From: Aradus depressus
Taxonomy: Eukaryota > Arthropoda > Insecta > Hemiptera > Aradidae
Direction: 5' to 3'
Length of the DNA: 64,000 bases
NCBI GenBank assembly: GCA_963662175.1
Contig: OY759225.1
Coordinates: 8,195,107 to 8,259,106, forward strand
The position numbers and the translations under genes were made by a program. Positions 20,957 through 31,140 of the stretch are shown piece after piece (the first letter of the stretch is position 1; each line of letters opens with the position of its first letter). Under the pieces are notes generated by a model. The model saw only the letters and a list, made by a program, of their open reading frames with translations, had not been told where the DNA came from and did no database searches.

Positions 20957-21456
20957 TGTTCAGGCGAGTTGCTTGAAGTTGCCGCCAGTTTCATTTATTA
21001 TTTTGTATATTTAGATACCCCCTCCCACTTGTTGTCCTGATAGGGATTAGTACCCTCTGTACTCCTAAGTCTGTCCCCAGTTGTCCTTTGGATGCCTCTC
21101 CCTGAGGTTGTATCCCGTTGCCGCTAAGGCCCCAGTCTATCCCGTTGCCGCTAAGGCCCCAGTCTATTCCCAGTTGCCTCTAAGGCCCCAGTTCTCTCTA
21201 CGTTTCGTTGCCTCCCCCTGAGGCCCCAGTTTGCCTGCTCCAGATAGACCGTCCAGACTTCCGTCCAGTAAGGTATTTAATACAATAGCAATCGCTGGCC
21301 AGCCATTTGTAATTTGTTTTAGATGCCCCTGGGCGAGGAAGGCTCTGCCTGGAAAATGGTAAGTTATATATAGTTCATTTCTAATTAATACAGTCCACTG
21401 TGAAAACCCCCCTCCGTATGCTCCCCTGATTAGATATTTCTGCAGGGGCGCCTACA
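20957..21456 (+). repeat. BEL/Pao 3' LTR
   Basis: Same 500 bp as the 5' LTR, with no visible substitution. Its end is 93 bp from the stop codon of the convergent TMEM135-like gene, so it may overlap that gene's 3' UTR on the opposite strand. Confidence 0.93.
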
Positions 21457-21549
21457 ATTTCCTTAAGTTAAATTAATAAGAGCATATTTCATAATATAAA
21501 GGAATATATATATACTCAGAGGAAGTCTTTCTTTGGCCACTTCATTGTT

Positions 21550-21619
21550 TTATTTAAACATTGTTGTTGCAATATACTGCTTTGCATTCTTTTCGAATTC
21601 TCCAATGATTATTCCAGTC
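21550..21619 (-). CDS. TMEM135: TMEM135-like gene, exon 9 (last), with stop
   Basis: Acceptor (minus) aattacag|g; 22 codons and TAA at 21552-21550. The tail reads TGIIIGEFEKNAKQYIATTM FK. The stop overlaps an AATAAA on the minus strand (21554-21549); a later signal is not obvious. The C-terminus is shorter and less conserved than in vertebrates. Confidence 0.8.
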
Positions 21620-21856
21620 CTGTAATTAAAAAATAAATAAATAGACAATGCATTTATGTCATGAGATTCTGAATTTATAATTATTTGTATATTCTCTACA
21701 GCAAATAGCTGCTTCGGGAGAAACTCCCATCATTAGTACCATTAATTTTATTGATGATCATTATTGTAATCCAATATATCCAATGTATCCAGTATATCCA
21801 ATTATACCCATATTATATATAAGTATATAGTTATTATATTAAGTATAAGTACTTAC

Positions 21857-22020
21857 TTATTACAGGTGAGAGTGTCCAATATCTTAGCAATAAAGGGGGG
21901 ACTACATTCGTTATTTAGCAATCGTAACTTTATCATGTACACATAGCTGATGGCAAAACACAGCTCTGTGTAAGGTAAATCCGGGAGAGAATACAAACTT
22001 CTTACTCGGTTTCCCATTAT
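21857..22020 (-). CDS. TMEM135: TMEM135-like gene, exon 8
   Basis: Acceptor aatttacag|ata, donor aataa|gtaagt. It begins IMGNRVRSLYSLPDLPYTEL and continues CFAISYVYMIKLRL, a hydrophobic segment that fits the late membrane part of the family. A second GT (gtaata) six bases earlier would give a TGA at the join and is ruled out. It ends in phase 2. Confidence 0.82.
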
Positions 22021-22164
22021 CTGTAAATTAAATAATATAAGTTCTTAGAAAGAGGGATCTGTTGATCTCTTTTAGGATATTTTCGATCCAGTAATTTAGG
22101 AGGCGAACAACAAAAAAAAAATGAAATGAGAAGAAAGGAAAAAGAGAATCAACTAATATAGTTT

Positions 22165-23279
22165 TAGTTTTTTAAATATATTTTTATTGGTCTCATATGT
22201 TTGGTCAAAAGTGTCCAGTAAATATCTAGCACAGGAGTCCCTAAAGGACCAAAATAGAGTAGGATTGAGAAGTGTGTCAGGACATCAGGGGTGTGAGAGC
22301 AACGAAAGGGCTGATCAACTAGCCAGGAGCTGACAGAGGACCTCAAGGGAACACATTTAGTTCTGGAGAGGAGGTCCAAAGCAGACATTTAGAACTCCTC
22401 AGAGAAAAAGAGCCGAGAGCTTCTGAATATGAGCCGAATGGATCTTAGAACTAAGGGCTGATCATAGAACACTCTCATATGAACAGACACTTGCACAATA
22501 TGTGCATCGCTGGACAGTAAATGTGACAACTCCGGTTCATATTCTAAGCCAGTGTAAAAGTCTAGAAAGCAAGAAGTTTTACTGCTTCGGGTCTGCTGGA
22601 CTTTATTAAAGATACAGGGATGTGGTAGGAACCAACACGCAGGGTACACAATGAAATGAAATGAAAAATAATCATAAGAAATAAACAAAAAATACAAGTA
22701 TCTACCAATTGAGACAGAATAAAAATAAATGAAAAGAAGTCTCTGGAAATAAATATTAAATGTTAAAGACAGGCAATGTGTAAAACATAACAATAATAAG
22801 TTATATATGAATTGTAAAAAAACTGGATGAAACAGAAGAGTAACTATCTGTCCAGTGGAGAGAGAGACTTATAGGAAGACGAGAACTATCTCATAGGAGC
22901 CCGCCTTAGGAATCAGAGGTTTGTTGAGTTAGGAGATAATGGAAAAGTAGGGACTTAAATAAACGAAGAGTAGGAGCAAGGCGAATCTGAATAGGGAGAG
23001 AGTTCCAGAGGGAGTTAGCCTGGATAAGGAAGGAGTTGTGGTAGGTTGTTGTCCTGTGGGAAGGGAGGTAAAGATCAGAGGGACGGGTTCTAGTGACTTT
23101 CTGGTGGATATGGGATTTAAATTGGAGCATTTGGAAGATGTAGGAGGGCTTTTGGGAAGATATGGTTTGATAGAGAAAGGAGCCTAGGAAATATTGCCGG
23201 CGAGAGGATGGAAAGAGCCATTTTAGATCGATTAAGGATTTAGTAATAGAGGAGTACAATAGACTACACATCAGCCCTC
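22165..23279 (-). mobile_element. LINE 3' end (minus) in TMEM135 intron
   Basis: A minus-strand frame (23271-22906) ends in a segment like NSLWNSLPIQIRLAPTLRLF, the well-known C-terminal end of CR1/Jockey-type reverse transcriptases. It continues with a long non-coding tail to an AATAAA-like sequence near 22190. An A-run of about 14 (23280-23293) lies at the other edge. It is in the intron between exons 7 and 8, in the same direction as the host gene. Confidence 0.7.
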
Positions 23280-23377
23280 AAAAAAAAAAAAAAGGTATTT
23301 CAATTAAAAACATAAATAAAATAATGCCCGTAAACAAACGGCATGACACTTTATGACATCGATGACCTCCACTGCTA

Positions 23378-23767
23378 GGGCGCCGCTAGCTCATAGATAG
23401 CGTTTTTTCTACTAAGCTCAAGATCGAGGGTTCAAAACCTGGCGAGACCCTTAGGTTTTTTTTTTCCTTAGGTAACTAAACCTGGATAGGCAAAATTTAA
23501 AACTACCACAGTAGAATCATGGGCTCATATCAATCAGATCGACAATAGAGCTCTCTAGAGGGTGTTATGGTTCCACACCAGGTACGAAAGCACCCAAGAG
23601 CTCAGCGGGGTGGGTTTAGTGGAAAGCCAACATGAGGCATACCACACTGTTGGGAATGCACGTGCATCCCTTCGTTGTAAGTATTCCTATCGCCCTGCGG
23701 AGGGGGAAAAAAAAGAGCTCTCTGACAATAATCGATATGACCTTGTAGTTAAGGCCCGGGCATGAGT
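23378..23767 (+). mobile_element. SINE-A copy with insertion (plus)
   Basis: Diverged head gggcgccgctagctcatag, body, and the end ggcccgggcatgagta. A segment of about 150 bp (about 23562-23712) with no match to the SINE splits the gagctctct repeat, which appears at both edges (gagctctcta/gagctctctg) and may be a target duplication. Confidence 0.7.
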
Positions 23768-24139
23768 ATTTTTCACTACAAATGCAAGTATTTACGCAAC
23801 AAGAAGAGCTCTACATCATGGCACGACGTATATTACGATTATCTGAACACAACCACAACATGAACTATATAAGGTTAGTAATAGTCTGAAAAAGTCCGAG
23901 AGAATGCACTCCTGATGAACGATAACATGGAAATTATTTCTGGAATGTATTTCTAAGTTGTTTTCGTGCCACAAGAAATTTGGCAATGAAGTTAATGGCG
24001 TTGAATCAATTGAACACCGAATAAGTTTCCTTCCTAAATCCTACTCATTTAAGTGTCAGCTTCTGTAAATAAACTTGTTATTCAATTTTTTCTATACAAA
24101 TATTTTCTTTTGGAATTTTACCAGTTAGTTATTTTAATT

Positions 24140-24530
24140 GATGCCCGGGTTTTAACTACAAGGTCATACCTTCTACTACCAGAGCGCTCTTTTCAACTAA
24201 GGGAGTTTTAAATTTTGCCTATAAATTTATATTCACCGTGGGTATGGGGTCTTTAACGAGTACCTGACATCGTACAGGCTCGGAACCATCGCTTAACGTC
24301 CCATTCGAAGGACGGCATGCTTAAATTTATTTACCTCCCAGATAAAAAACCTTGAGCACGCCGTCCTTCGGATGGGACGTTAATCGATGGTCCTCACCCC
24401 GGGTGAGTAAAAATTTAGGGTAGGCAAAATTTATGACTCTCTTAGTAGAGTCGGGCTCATGTCCATCAGAGTGATGAAATAGCGCTCTGGTACTAACTTC
24501 ACCTTGTAGTTAAAGCCCGGGCATGAGTCA
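24140..24530. mobile_element. Head-to-head SINE-A pair (minus then plus)
   Basis: 24140-24350 is a minus-strand 3' part. 24347-24530 is a plus-strand 3' part. Both lack the tRNA head and meet at gataaaaaacc, giving an inverted repeat of about 190 bp per arm. Confidence 0.8.
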
Positions 24531-25374
24531 AAATGAGAATAGTAAAAGTATTCTTATAATTAGTATATAGATATGTATATATTGAGTATTCTTTATATCC
24601 TTAGGAATAAGTGTAATCGCCCAGAAGCATCCTAAAAAACGATTTATCTTAAAGAAATACCTATTAATATAAAATATTTATAGTAAAAAAAATGTCTATT
24701 GTATTTATTAATATTAGAAATTGTATCTTCATTTATTTTATACTATTTATTTATTTTATTTTTATTATTATTATTATTATTAGCTATTGATCTCATGTGT
24801 GTTAGTATTCTAACATTTAGATTTAACATAAATAATTATATTTATAAATAATAATTGTTACTCAGTCTTCCATGTAAGATTTCTTAAATTTTTTTTTTTT
24901 AAACAAACTTGTGATTATTGTTCGAAACATTTCTCTTGTGAAATATGCGTTGTTGTGACACGTTGAGTCTGGCGGCTACCATTTGGTTTGCGCAACATAT
25001 TGTTGTTGAACAGCGAAAGAATATTTCTACTGATTTCAACAGACAAGAACTCGTAAAACTTGATTATAAGTTTTAATAAGTTAAGCTGTATATTTCTAGA
25101 CAAAGTTTCTCATGAAAAGTTTCGACAACGAAAGACACTCTCATTTTAGCAGACAGTCAAACTAATATATTCAAGAGATTTTTCTTCAAGAAATTAATTG
25201 ATAATGACAATAGTAAATTTTCCACTAAAATTTGGAGTGAAATGTAATACACGATAAGTGATGAGATATTATTCACTTCATTTCCCCAAGTTTTTCTTGT
25301 TATTTCTTCAAAGTTTTCTTTACTATTAACTGAATAATAGTTATATTATTTTCAATAACAGTAAAATCGTATTT

Positions 25375-25416
25375 GTCGTGACTGATGAAGGTAGCAATAC
25401 CGAAAGTACTCCCATA
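25375..25416 (+). ncRNA. Hammerhead-ribozyme-like motif 4
   Basis: Core CTGATGA (25382-25388), extra A, helix II GGTA-GCAA-TACC with a GNRA tetraloop (25390-25401), GAAA (25402-25405), palindromic helix III AGTACT, C at position 17 (25411). Helix I is weak: one A-C mismatch next to the core, then G-C, U-A and G-U. The flank ttttgaaataaacaatattt resembles that of the other copies. It is antisense to the TMEM135-like gene, in its intron. Confidence 0.6.
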
Positions 25417-25583
25417 TATTGTACAATTTTTTTGAAATAAACAATATTTTAAAAAGCCTAAGTTTTTTATTTATTTATATGTTTATCAAAGGTTTGAAAT
25501 CCTTAGGTATTTTTTTTTCTTGGAGGTAAAAAAACCTTGACAGACTTAAAACTTATTCGTTAAATACTATAATATAACAAAAC

Positions 25584-25680
25584 CTGATTAGAATAAATTT
25601 AGAATAGTAGTGTCAGGCTTATATCCACCAGAGCGATGAAAGAGCGCTCTGGTAGTAGGCGATATGACCTTGTAGTTAAA
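25584..25680 (+). mobile_element. SINE-A fragment (plus)
   Basis: Only the segment from aatttagaatagtagtgtc to tgaccttgtagttaaa remains. It ends about 95 bp downstream of exon 7 of the TMEM135-like gene. Confidence 0.65.
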
Positions 25681-25775
25681 AAGTTTCAAAAGCACCATTT
25701 GATAAGTGTAGAAATGAATGACACAAGTGCACTACATTTCTGCAATTTAAATGCAGTGATTTTTAAATTTGATAC

Positions 25776-25916
25776 CTTTATCAGTACAGTTATCAGAGCT
25801 GCCAATATAGTTAAATTAGGGAGTATAAAATACGCTCCTCCTGCCAACAACCCAGCCATGGCATCATTCAATCCTTTGTTCTCTCCATTTATTTTATATA
25901 AAAATCCTCGAACCAA
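25776..25916 (-). CDS. TMEM135: TMEM135-like gene, exon 7
   Basis: Acceptor tttttag|ttg, donor aag|gtatca; 47 codons, phase 0 at both ends. It includes LVRGFLYKINGENKGLNDAM and AGLLAGGAYFILPNLTILAA. The G-rich AG(L/F)LAG stretch matches the Tim17-like part of TMEM135, where vertebrates have IIAGFLAG. Confidence 0.88.
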
Positions 25917-26007
25917 CTAAAAAATTAAATTAAAAAGTAATAAAAAAACAAACAGATTAAAAATTCAAAACATGATAAAAATAAAAATAAAAGGATGATA
26001 CTAGTAC

Positions 26008-26169
26008 CTCAAAAATCCCAACGTATGTTCCAAAAAATGCTGCCAATTTGAAATTTTTCCATTGACATAATAATTTCAAAAATTTGATAGAAAAAATATT
26101 TTTTATATTGGATGCTGTGACCTTTGCAATTTGTGTTAAAAGTCCAATGGACCAATTTTTTAATATATT
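26008..26169 (-). CDS. TMEM135: TMEM135-like gene, exon 6
   Basis: Acceptor ttctcag|aat, donor gag|gtacta; 54 codons, phase 0 at both ends. The end NFKLAAFFGTYVGIFE aligns with the family block NFQLGAFLGSFVSIYK. This is the clearest match to TMEM135. Confidence 0.9.
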
Positions 26170-26262
26170 CTGAGAAAAAAAAAAATAAAATAAAATAAAT
26201 ATATTTTTATACAATTTTACCATCAGTCAAACTAGTATAATATTTCTATTTTGTTTTCTTAC

Positions 26263-26374
26263 TTGAAATATTTTCTTGAGACAAATTTTAGTTTTCGCCT
26301 TTTCCAGATTATCTTCATCCTGATGGCTGTTTTCTTCACAAATAACTTCATTCCCGGCTAAAGGTGTGTAGAAC
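26263..26374 (-). CDS. TMEM135: TMEM135-like gene, exon 5
   Basis: Acceptor cattttag|g, donor caa|gtaaga. Its first base completes Trp, then FYTPLAGNEVICEENSHQDE and a charged Lys-rich run. This is the hydrophilic middle linker, much shorter than in vertebrates. It ends in phase 0. Confidence 0.78.
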
Positions 26375-26789
26375 CTAAAATGACATTTCCTACACTCACC
26401 TAGATACAGAACTTTTCAGGGCAGCACTTTTTTACTTTTGCATTAATCGTGTAAATCCAGTTTTTGGAATAAATAAGTTATGTTTGCATCATTATTAATC
26501 ATATATACCTTCTAAATCTATAGGAGTGATGAAACTGAATATTGTTAATCCTTTCTTGGATTTTCCTTTAGTTACCTAATCATTCCCCATCACTTATCTA
26601 ATTATTTACCATACTTTTTGAAATACTCGTGAATGCCTCTCTAAAGTTGATCAAGTTGATTTAACCGAGAACATACACAATTTTTCGAGATACCAACAAA
26701 CCCACATTTTTATAATTCCGGAAGTATTAGAGTCCTGAGCTCCCAACTTCTTCACAGTGCGCAAATGGCTTGGCAGATGATCACAGTAC

Positions 26790-26944
26790 ATTTAGCTCAT
26801 TTTGGTCTCACTATGGTTTGCGAGTTCGAATCTCGTCCGGGAGTACCTCCTAGATAAAATAAACTAAGGGCCTCGGTCGGGTTTCGAACCCACGTTCTTG
26901 AGCTCAGAAGACAAGCACGCATACCACTGAGCTACCGGCGCCTT
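26790..26944. mobile_element. Chimeric SINE-B / SINE-A fragment
   Basis: 26790-26847 is a plus-strand piece of SINE-B (ggtctcactatggtttgc, B box gagttcgaatctcg). It joins directly to a minus-strand SINE-A head (26848-26944, rc of ggcgccggtagctcagtgg). The joint is at ctcctagataaaat. Confidence 0.7.
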
Positions 26945-27133
26945 CTGAAGATGAAAATATAATTATAATATTGGTTATTATGACTGACATATGATAAGTA
27001 TTTAGAAACTGAAAAAAAAAAAATTGAATTTAAAAATGCTTGAATGGTTGAAAAAAAAAAAAAAAAAAAAATATTGGGAAACCGTAATGAAGTTTATGAA
27101 GCTAATTTTATCAACCATCTTTTCCTATTAAGG

Positions 27134-27475
27134 TTAGGTTAGGTTTTATGACTCATGCCCGGGCTTTAACTACGAGGTCATATCGCCTACTACCAGAGCG
27201 CTCTTTCTCACTCTGGTGGACATGAGCCCGACTCTACTGTGGGAGTCCTAAATTTTGCCTACCCTAAATTTTTATTCACCTTGGGTAGGGGTCTTTAACG
27301 AGTACCTGACATCGTACAGACTCGGGACCATCGCTTAACGTCCCATCCGAAGAACGGCGTGCTTAAGTTTATTTTACCTCCCAAATAAAATAATCTAAAA
27401 GGCCTCGGTCGGGTTTCGAACCCACGATCTTGAGCTCAGACGGCAAGCATGCATACCACTGAGCTACCGGCGCCC
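27134..27475 (-). mobile_element. SINE-A, full-length copy (minus) with 16-bp TSD
   Basis: The target duplication TCTTTTCCTATTAAGG is at 27118-27133 and 27476-27491. On the plus strand the element opens TTAGGTTAGGTTTTATGAC and ends ggcgccc. This defines the ends of the SINE exactly: the tRNA head begins GGGCGCC and the tail ends in two AACCT-type units directly at the target. Confidence 0.93.
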
Positions 27476-27558
27476 TCTTTTCCTATTAAGGAATAATAAT
27501 AATAATAATTCAAAAAAGTATTTACAATATGTTCTAATTTAGAAAACAAATACCATAT

Positions 27559-27760
27559 CGGGAGCCATGGTGGCCGTGCTGGCTAGAGCATAGGGCTCTG
27601 GTCGCATGGTCTCACTATGGTTTGCGGGTTCGAATCTCGTCCGGGAGTGAGTTTTATTTCGTAGATAGAACTCCCTCCCGGGGCCATGAATGTCGAACAA
27701 CTAGATAACACAGCGACATGGCTAATATGCATCGTACATAAGGCCAAAAAAAAAAGTAGC
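27559..27760 (+). mobile_element. SINE-B copy (plus), second tRNA-like SINE
   Basis: Starts gggagccatggtggccgtgc. It has an A-box-like ggctagagcataggg and a B box GGTTCGAATCTCG, then a body with gagttttatttcgtagatag and gacatggctaatatgcatcg, and a run of A. About 200 bp. A sister copy with target duplication is at 36274. Confidence 0.75.
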
Positions 27761-28031
27761 AAATCGACATTTCTTTTTGATTTAACAGAATGTCCGTTCT
27801 CAAGGAGCAGAAGAAACAGCGACATACGGAAGTTTTATAATATATTTTTGTATGGGCTATTTAATATTTCTATATAGAAATATGTATCTAGTTGAATAAA
27901 AATGAAAAGTATATGTATCTATAGCTAGATACTGATTTGAACGGAGTATTTGTATCTAGATACTAAGAAAGAAAACAAAAGAACTGCTACTATATACTGG
28001 ATATTATTTTTTATAACAGCTAAAAACTCAC

Positions 28032-28186
28032 CACATATTTTCGCTGTTATTAGAATTTTCTTTTAATAAATTGAACATTAGGGCACTATTAAAAACCATG
28101 AAAATTATTGTTTCAATTATTTTGGCTGTATTGGGACGATGAATAACTTTAGGCATTATTACACTTCTGTACAGAGATTCGAATGT
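28032..28186 (-). CDS. TMEM135: TMEM135-like gene, exon 4
   Basis: Acceptor tttcag|aca, donor atgtg|gtgagt. It encodes TFESLYRSVIMPKVIHRPNT, AKIIETIIFMVFNSALMFNL. The TFESL.R pattern and the following hydrophobic helix fit the family (…ATETLFRMGV… then a membrane segment). It ends in phase 2. Confidence 0.87.
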
Positions 28187-28227
28187 CTGAAAATGAAACC
28201 AAAGAAACATTATGTTAGTTATTGTAA

Positions 28228-29371
28228 TTCATGCCCTGGCTTTAACTACAAGGTCATATCGCCTACTATCAGTGCGCTCATGTGGTGGACGTGAGCCCAA
28301 CTTGAGATTGGCAATCCTAAATTTTGCCTATTTAGGTTTATTCATCTAGGGCAGTGGTTGGCAAACTCATTAGTCAACAGAGCCAACGGTACAACGATTG
28401 AAATTTTTTTGAGAGTCTAATTTTTTAAACTGTATAGGTAGGTACATTGTTATTAACTTAATTAGGGTACTCCTAAGCTGAACTTTGATAAAAACGTCCT
28501 CAATCTGATTGAGGTACGTTCGCTGAGGTCGACCCCTTCCAACTCTGCAATCCACACTCTTCTTGTCTACTTATTTCGTCTATCTCCTTTCGTTCATTCT
28601 CTCTGTATATCCAAACCATCTCAACATTCCTTTCTCAATCCTCGACACTACATTTTCTTTCACTCCACAACGCTCCCTGAAATTAACTTAATAAACTTTA
28701 CTTAAAATTTTAACTCTTAGTTAAATTATATGTGCGTTGAATAAAATTTGATACCAACACATAAACACCAACTAAGTATGTAAATAATTCAATTCAATTC
28801 AATTCTTTATTAGCCTTTAGGAAATACATCTTTTAGGCTCAGGGTTCGGCTTGATATATACATTATTCAGTTAAAAAAAGTACAAATAAATGAAGATAGA
28901 ATAATAATAATAATAATAAAATACAAAGTAATAGAACCTTAATGAACAAATGAAAAAAAAAAAATAGTGAAAAAACTTCTACTGAAATGGTTTTTTATTT
29001 AAATACTTCAATGTCCTCTGATTTTTAGCGCCCTTACTATGTATAGTATGATATTATTGAGGTTTTGGTTGTTTGTATGTTGGAAAGGGTCTTGTGAGGT
29101 TGCGGGCTCTTTAGTGCTTCTACTAAGTATGTAAGTAAAGAAATAAGAAAGCCAGTCATCACAAAGTTTCAATCGCACTGTACGTGCGCGCCCCCACACG
29201 TGGTATTTTGTGGAAGAGCCACACTCAAGAGGCCAAAAAAGCCGCTTGTGGCTAGTGAGTCGCGGTTTGCCGACCACTGACCTAGGGTACGAATACCTGA
29301 CATCGTACAGGCTCGTGACCACTGCTAACGTCCCATCAGAAGAAAGACGTGATCAAGGTTTTTAGACCTCA
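28228..29371 (-). mobile_element. SINE-A (minus) split by a hAT insertion
   Basis: 28228-28351 and 29280-29371 are the two parts of one SINE copy. They join at the (a)tctaggg/acctaggg target duplication of the hAT element inside. The SINE's tRNA head is missing. Confidence 0.85.
28352..29279. mobile_element. Non-autonomous hAT element
   Basis: 928 bp. Terminal inverted repeats CAGTGGTTGGCAAAC (left) and rc CAGTGGTCGGCAAAC (right) are of the hAT type. The 8-bp target duplication ATCTAGGG/ACCTAGGG (28344-28351, 29280-29287) has one difference. Subterminal motif gccgcttgtggctagtgag at the right. No transposase frame is visible. Confidence 0.9.
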
Positions 29372-29413
29372 CAAAAAAAAAAAAAAAACTACTTTACTAC
29401 AATTTTATGATAA

Positions 29414-29542
29414 AGTGAATAATAATTTAGGCTAGACAAAATTTAGGACTATCATAGCAGAATCGGGCTTATGTCCACCAAAGCGTCCATAGAACACTCT
29501 GGTAGTAGATGGTATGATCTCATAGTTAAAGCCCGGGCATGA
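29414..29542 (+). mobile_element. SINE-A fragment (plus)
   Basis: 3' part ending gcccgggcatga. It begins about 45 bp after the broken SINE above and lies opposite to it. It ends about 30 bp past exon 3. Confidence 0.75.
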
Positions 29543-29574
29543 ATGTATATATAAACAAACAAACAAAACAATAC

Positions 29575-29701
29575 CATGGTCAAAAAATAAGACATCAGAA
29601 TGTTTTTCCTGGCTGAGCTCTCAAATGCTATTGTCAGTCCAGACAAAAATGGTACGATGTACACCGTTGGGTAATACCCAACTCCTCCGCCGAGAATTCG
29701 A
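29575..29701 (-). CDS. TMEM135: TMEM135-like gene, exon 3
   Basis: Acceptor actttag|t, donor ccatg|gtattg. Its first base completes Ser, then RILGGGVGYYPTVYIVPFLS and GLTIAFESSARKNILMSYFL. This aligns with the vertebrate region around R-KILGKFYLW...GLLTIYMANL. Phase 0 at the end. Confidence 0.88.
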
Positions 29702-29998
29702 CTAAAGTATGAAAAAATGTTATTAGTTTATATTTCGATCTTTAGCCTCAAATTTTTGCTATTTAATAATTTTTTATTGACAAAATATATCACAAATAAA
29801 GAGATTTATCTATCATATTATCTATTAATATAAATAATAGTAGTAATTATTACACATTATATATAGACAGGGGGGTATAGACTCCCGGGGGCACAGCCCG
29901 CAGTTTTCGTGGTTAGCGCTGTAGACGTTTTGTTATTAATTTGTGAGTCTCAGACCCCTAGAAGCTCCCCCTGAGGTAACCACTGACTGTAATACTTA

Positions 29999-30150
29999 AG
30001 CTGACTTTACATGAGCAACAAAAATGCAAAGCGCAGCAGCAAGAAATGCACGCTGTGGTTTCTGTGCTTTTAGAATTAAATGACTCACAACCAGTAGTGT
30101 GTATTGTTGCTGTTGCGCTTTGCATTTTTACTGCGCATGTAAAATCAGCT
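29999..30150. mobile_element. MITE with 45-bp inverted repeats
   Basis: 152 bp. The left end agctgactttacatgagcaa and the right end (rc) agctgattttacatgcgcag continue as inverted repeats into aatgcaaagcgca. A TTA stands on each side (29996-29998, 30151-30153), which would suit a PIF/Harbinger-type 3-bp duplication; a TTAA reading is less exact. No coding capacity. Confidence 0.65.
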
Positions 30151-31140
30151 TTAAGGGTATAAAGTATAACATAAATGATGATTTTGAGCGAGGAAATGAA
30201 ATGATCGAATTCATATATATTTAAATAAATATAATATGACTTGTTTTGTACATTATTTAGGTAAAGCACAATTTTCGTTCATCCTCCAAAAATCGTGAAA
30301 GAACTTCCTCTTTGAAGTGTTCTCGATCGTTTTCCAGCAACTTTCTGTGCACGCTTAGCATGCAGAGACCATTGAGACGGAATTTTTAATCTAAAATTTT
30401 TTTTATTTATTTAATTTTTCTTGGTTTTTTGCTTTGACGAGGGGAGGCACGCGTATATATATATGTATAGGTATATATATATATATATGAAGGGTTGAAA
30501 GCCATAGTGGTGTAGGTCAATTTTTTTTGTATTCTTGACTTACGTCTTTTACGAAAACTTTATAGGCATAACTGTTGAGAGAAAGAGTGAAGTAAGTCCT
30601 AGTTTACTTTACTAGCCGATAGAATTCAACATTTTCCAAATATTTGAATGGAACAGCTATTTTGTATACCAGTAATAATGGTGTGAGCCTTTGGTTTCTA
30701 ATAATGAACCTAAAGTGACTTACACCACTATGGCTTTCAACGCTTCATATATGAGTGCCTATTTTTCCCTGAAGCAAATAGGGCAGCCGCCTCAAGTCTT
30801 CCATCAAAACAATTAACTACGATAAACTGGAAAAAGTTCCTTCTATCAGTTTCTAAAAGTGTATTTTGTGATCATTATTTATTCTACAAATTTCTATTGG
30901 TTTTTCTGGAAAGTTTGATAGCTTTCTACGAGTTTCTAAATAGTTCTATTCGAATTGTGGATGAGTTACTGGATTATTCTGGGAACTTTATGTTGACTCA
31001 AGATTTTTCGATGGTTTCTATGATGTTTTCTAGAAACTTTTGCAATTTCGAAAAACATGCTGGAAAATTTCATGACATAAGATTATAAAATGTTCTGGTG
31101 TATTATATAAATTATTAAAAATAAATTTTAGCAGAATTTA

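Larger units (their letters stand above)
14846..21456 (+). mobile_element. Complete BEL/Pao LTR retrotransposon
   Basis: Two 500-bp LTRs (14846-15345 and 20957-21456), both TG...CA and without any difference that I can find by eye, frame one uninterrupted gag-pol reading frame. The 5-bp target duplication ATTTC lies at 14841-14845 and 21457-21461. Domain order is gag, zinc knuckles, protease, RT, RNase H, integrase, which is the BEL/Pao order. A primer-binding-site candidate starts just after the left LTR (TTTTGGTCCTACCGGGC, 15346-15362); I could not match the tRNA. A G-rich purine tract (aggtgggcgg, about 20945-20954) precedes the right LTR. It appears to be a very young and possibly still mobile insertion. 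Confidence 0.95.

Noticed and set aside
22389..22793. 134-codon minus-strand frame as a host gene
   Set aside because: It lies in the tail of a LINE whose coding end is just upstream, and shows no domain.
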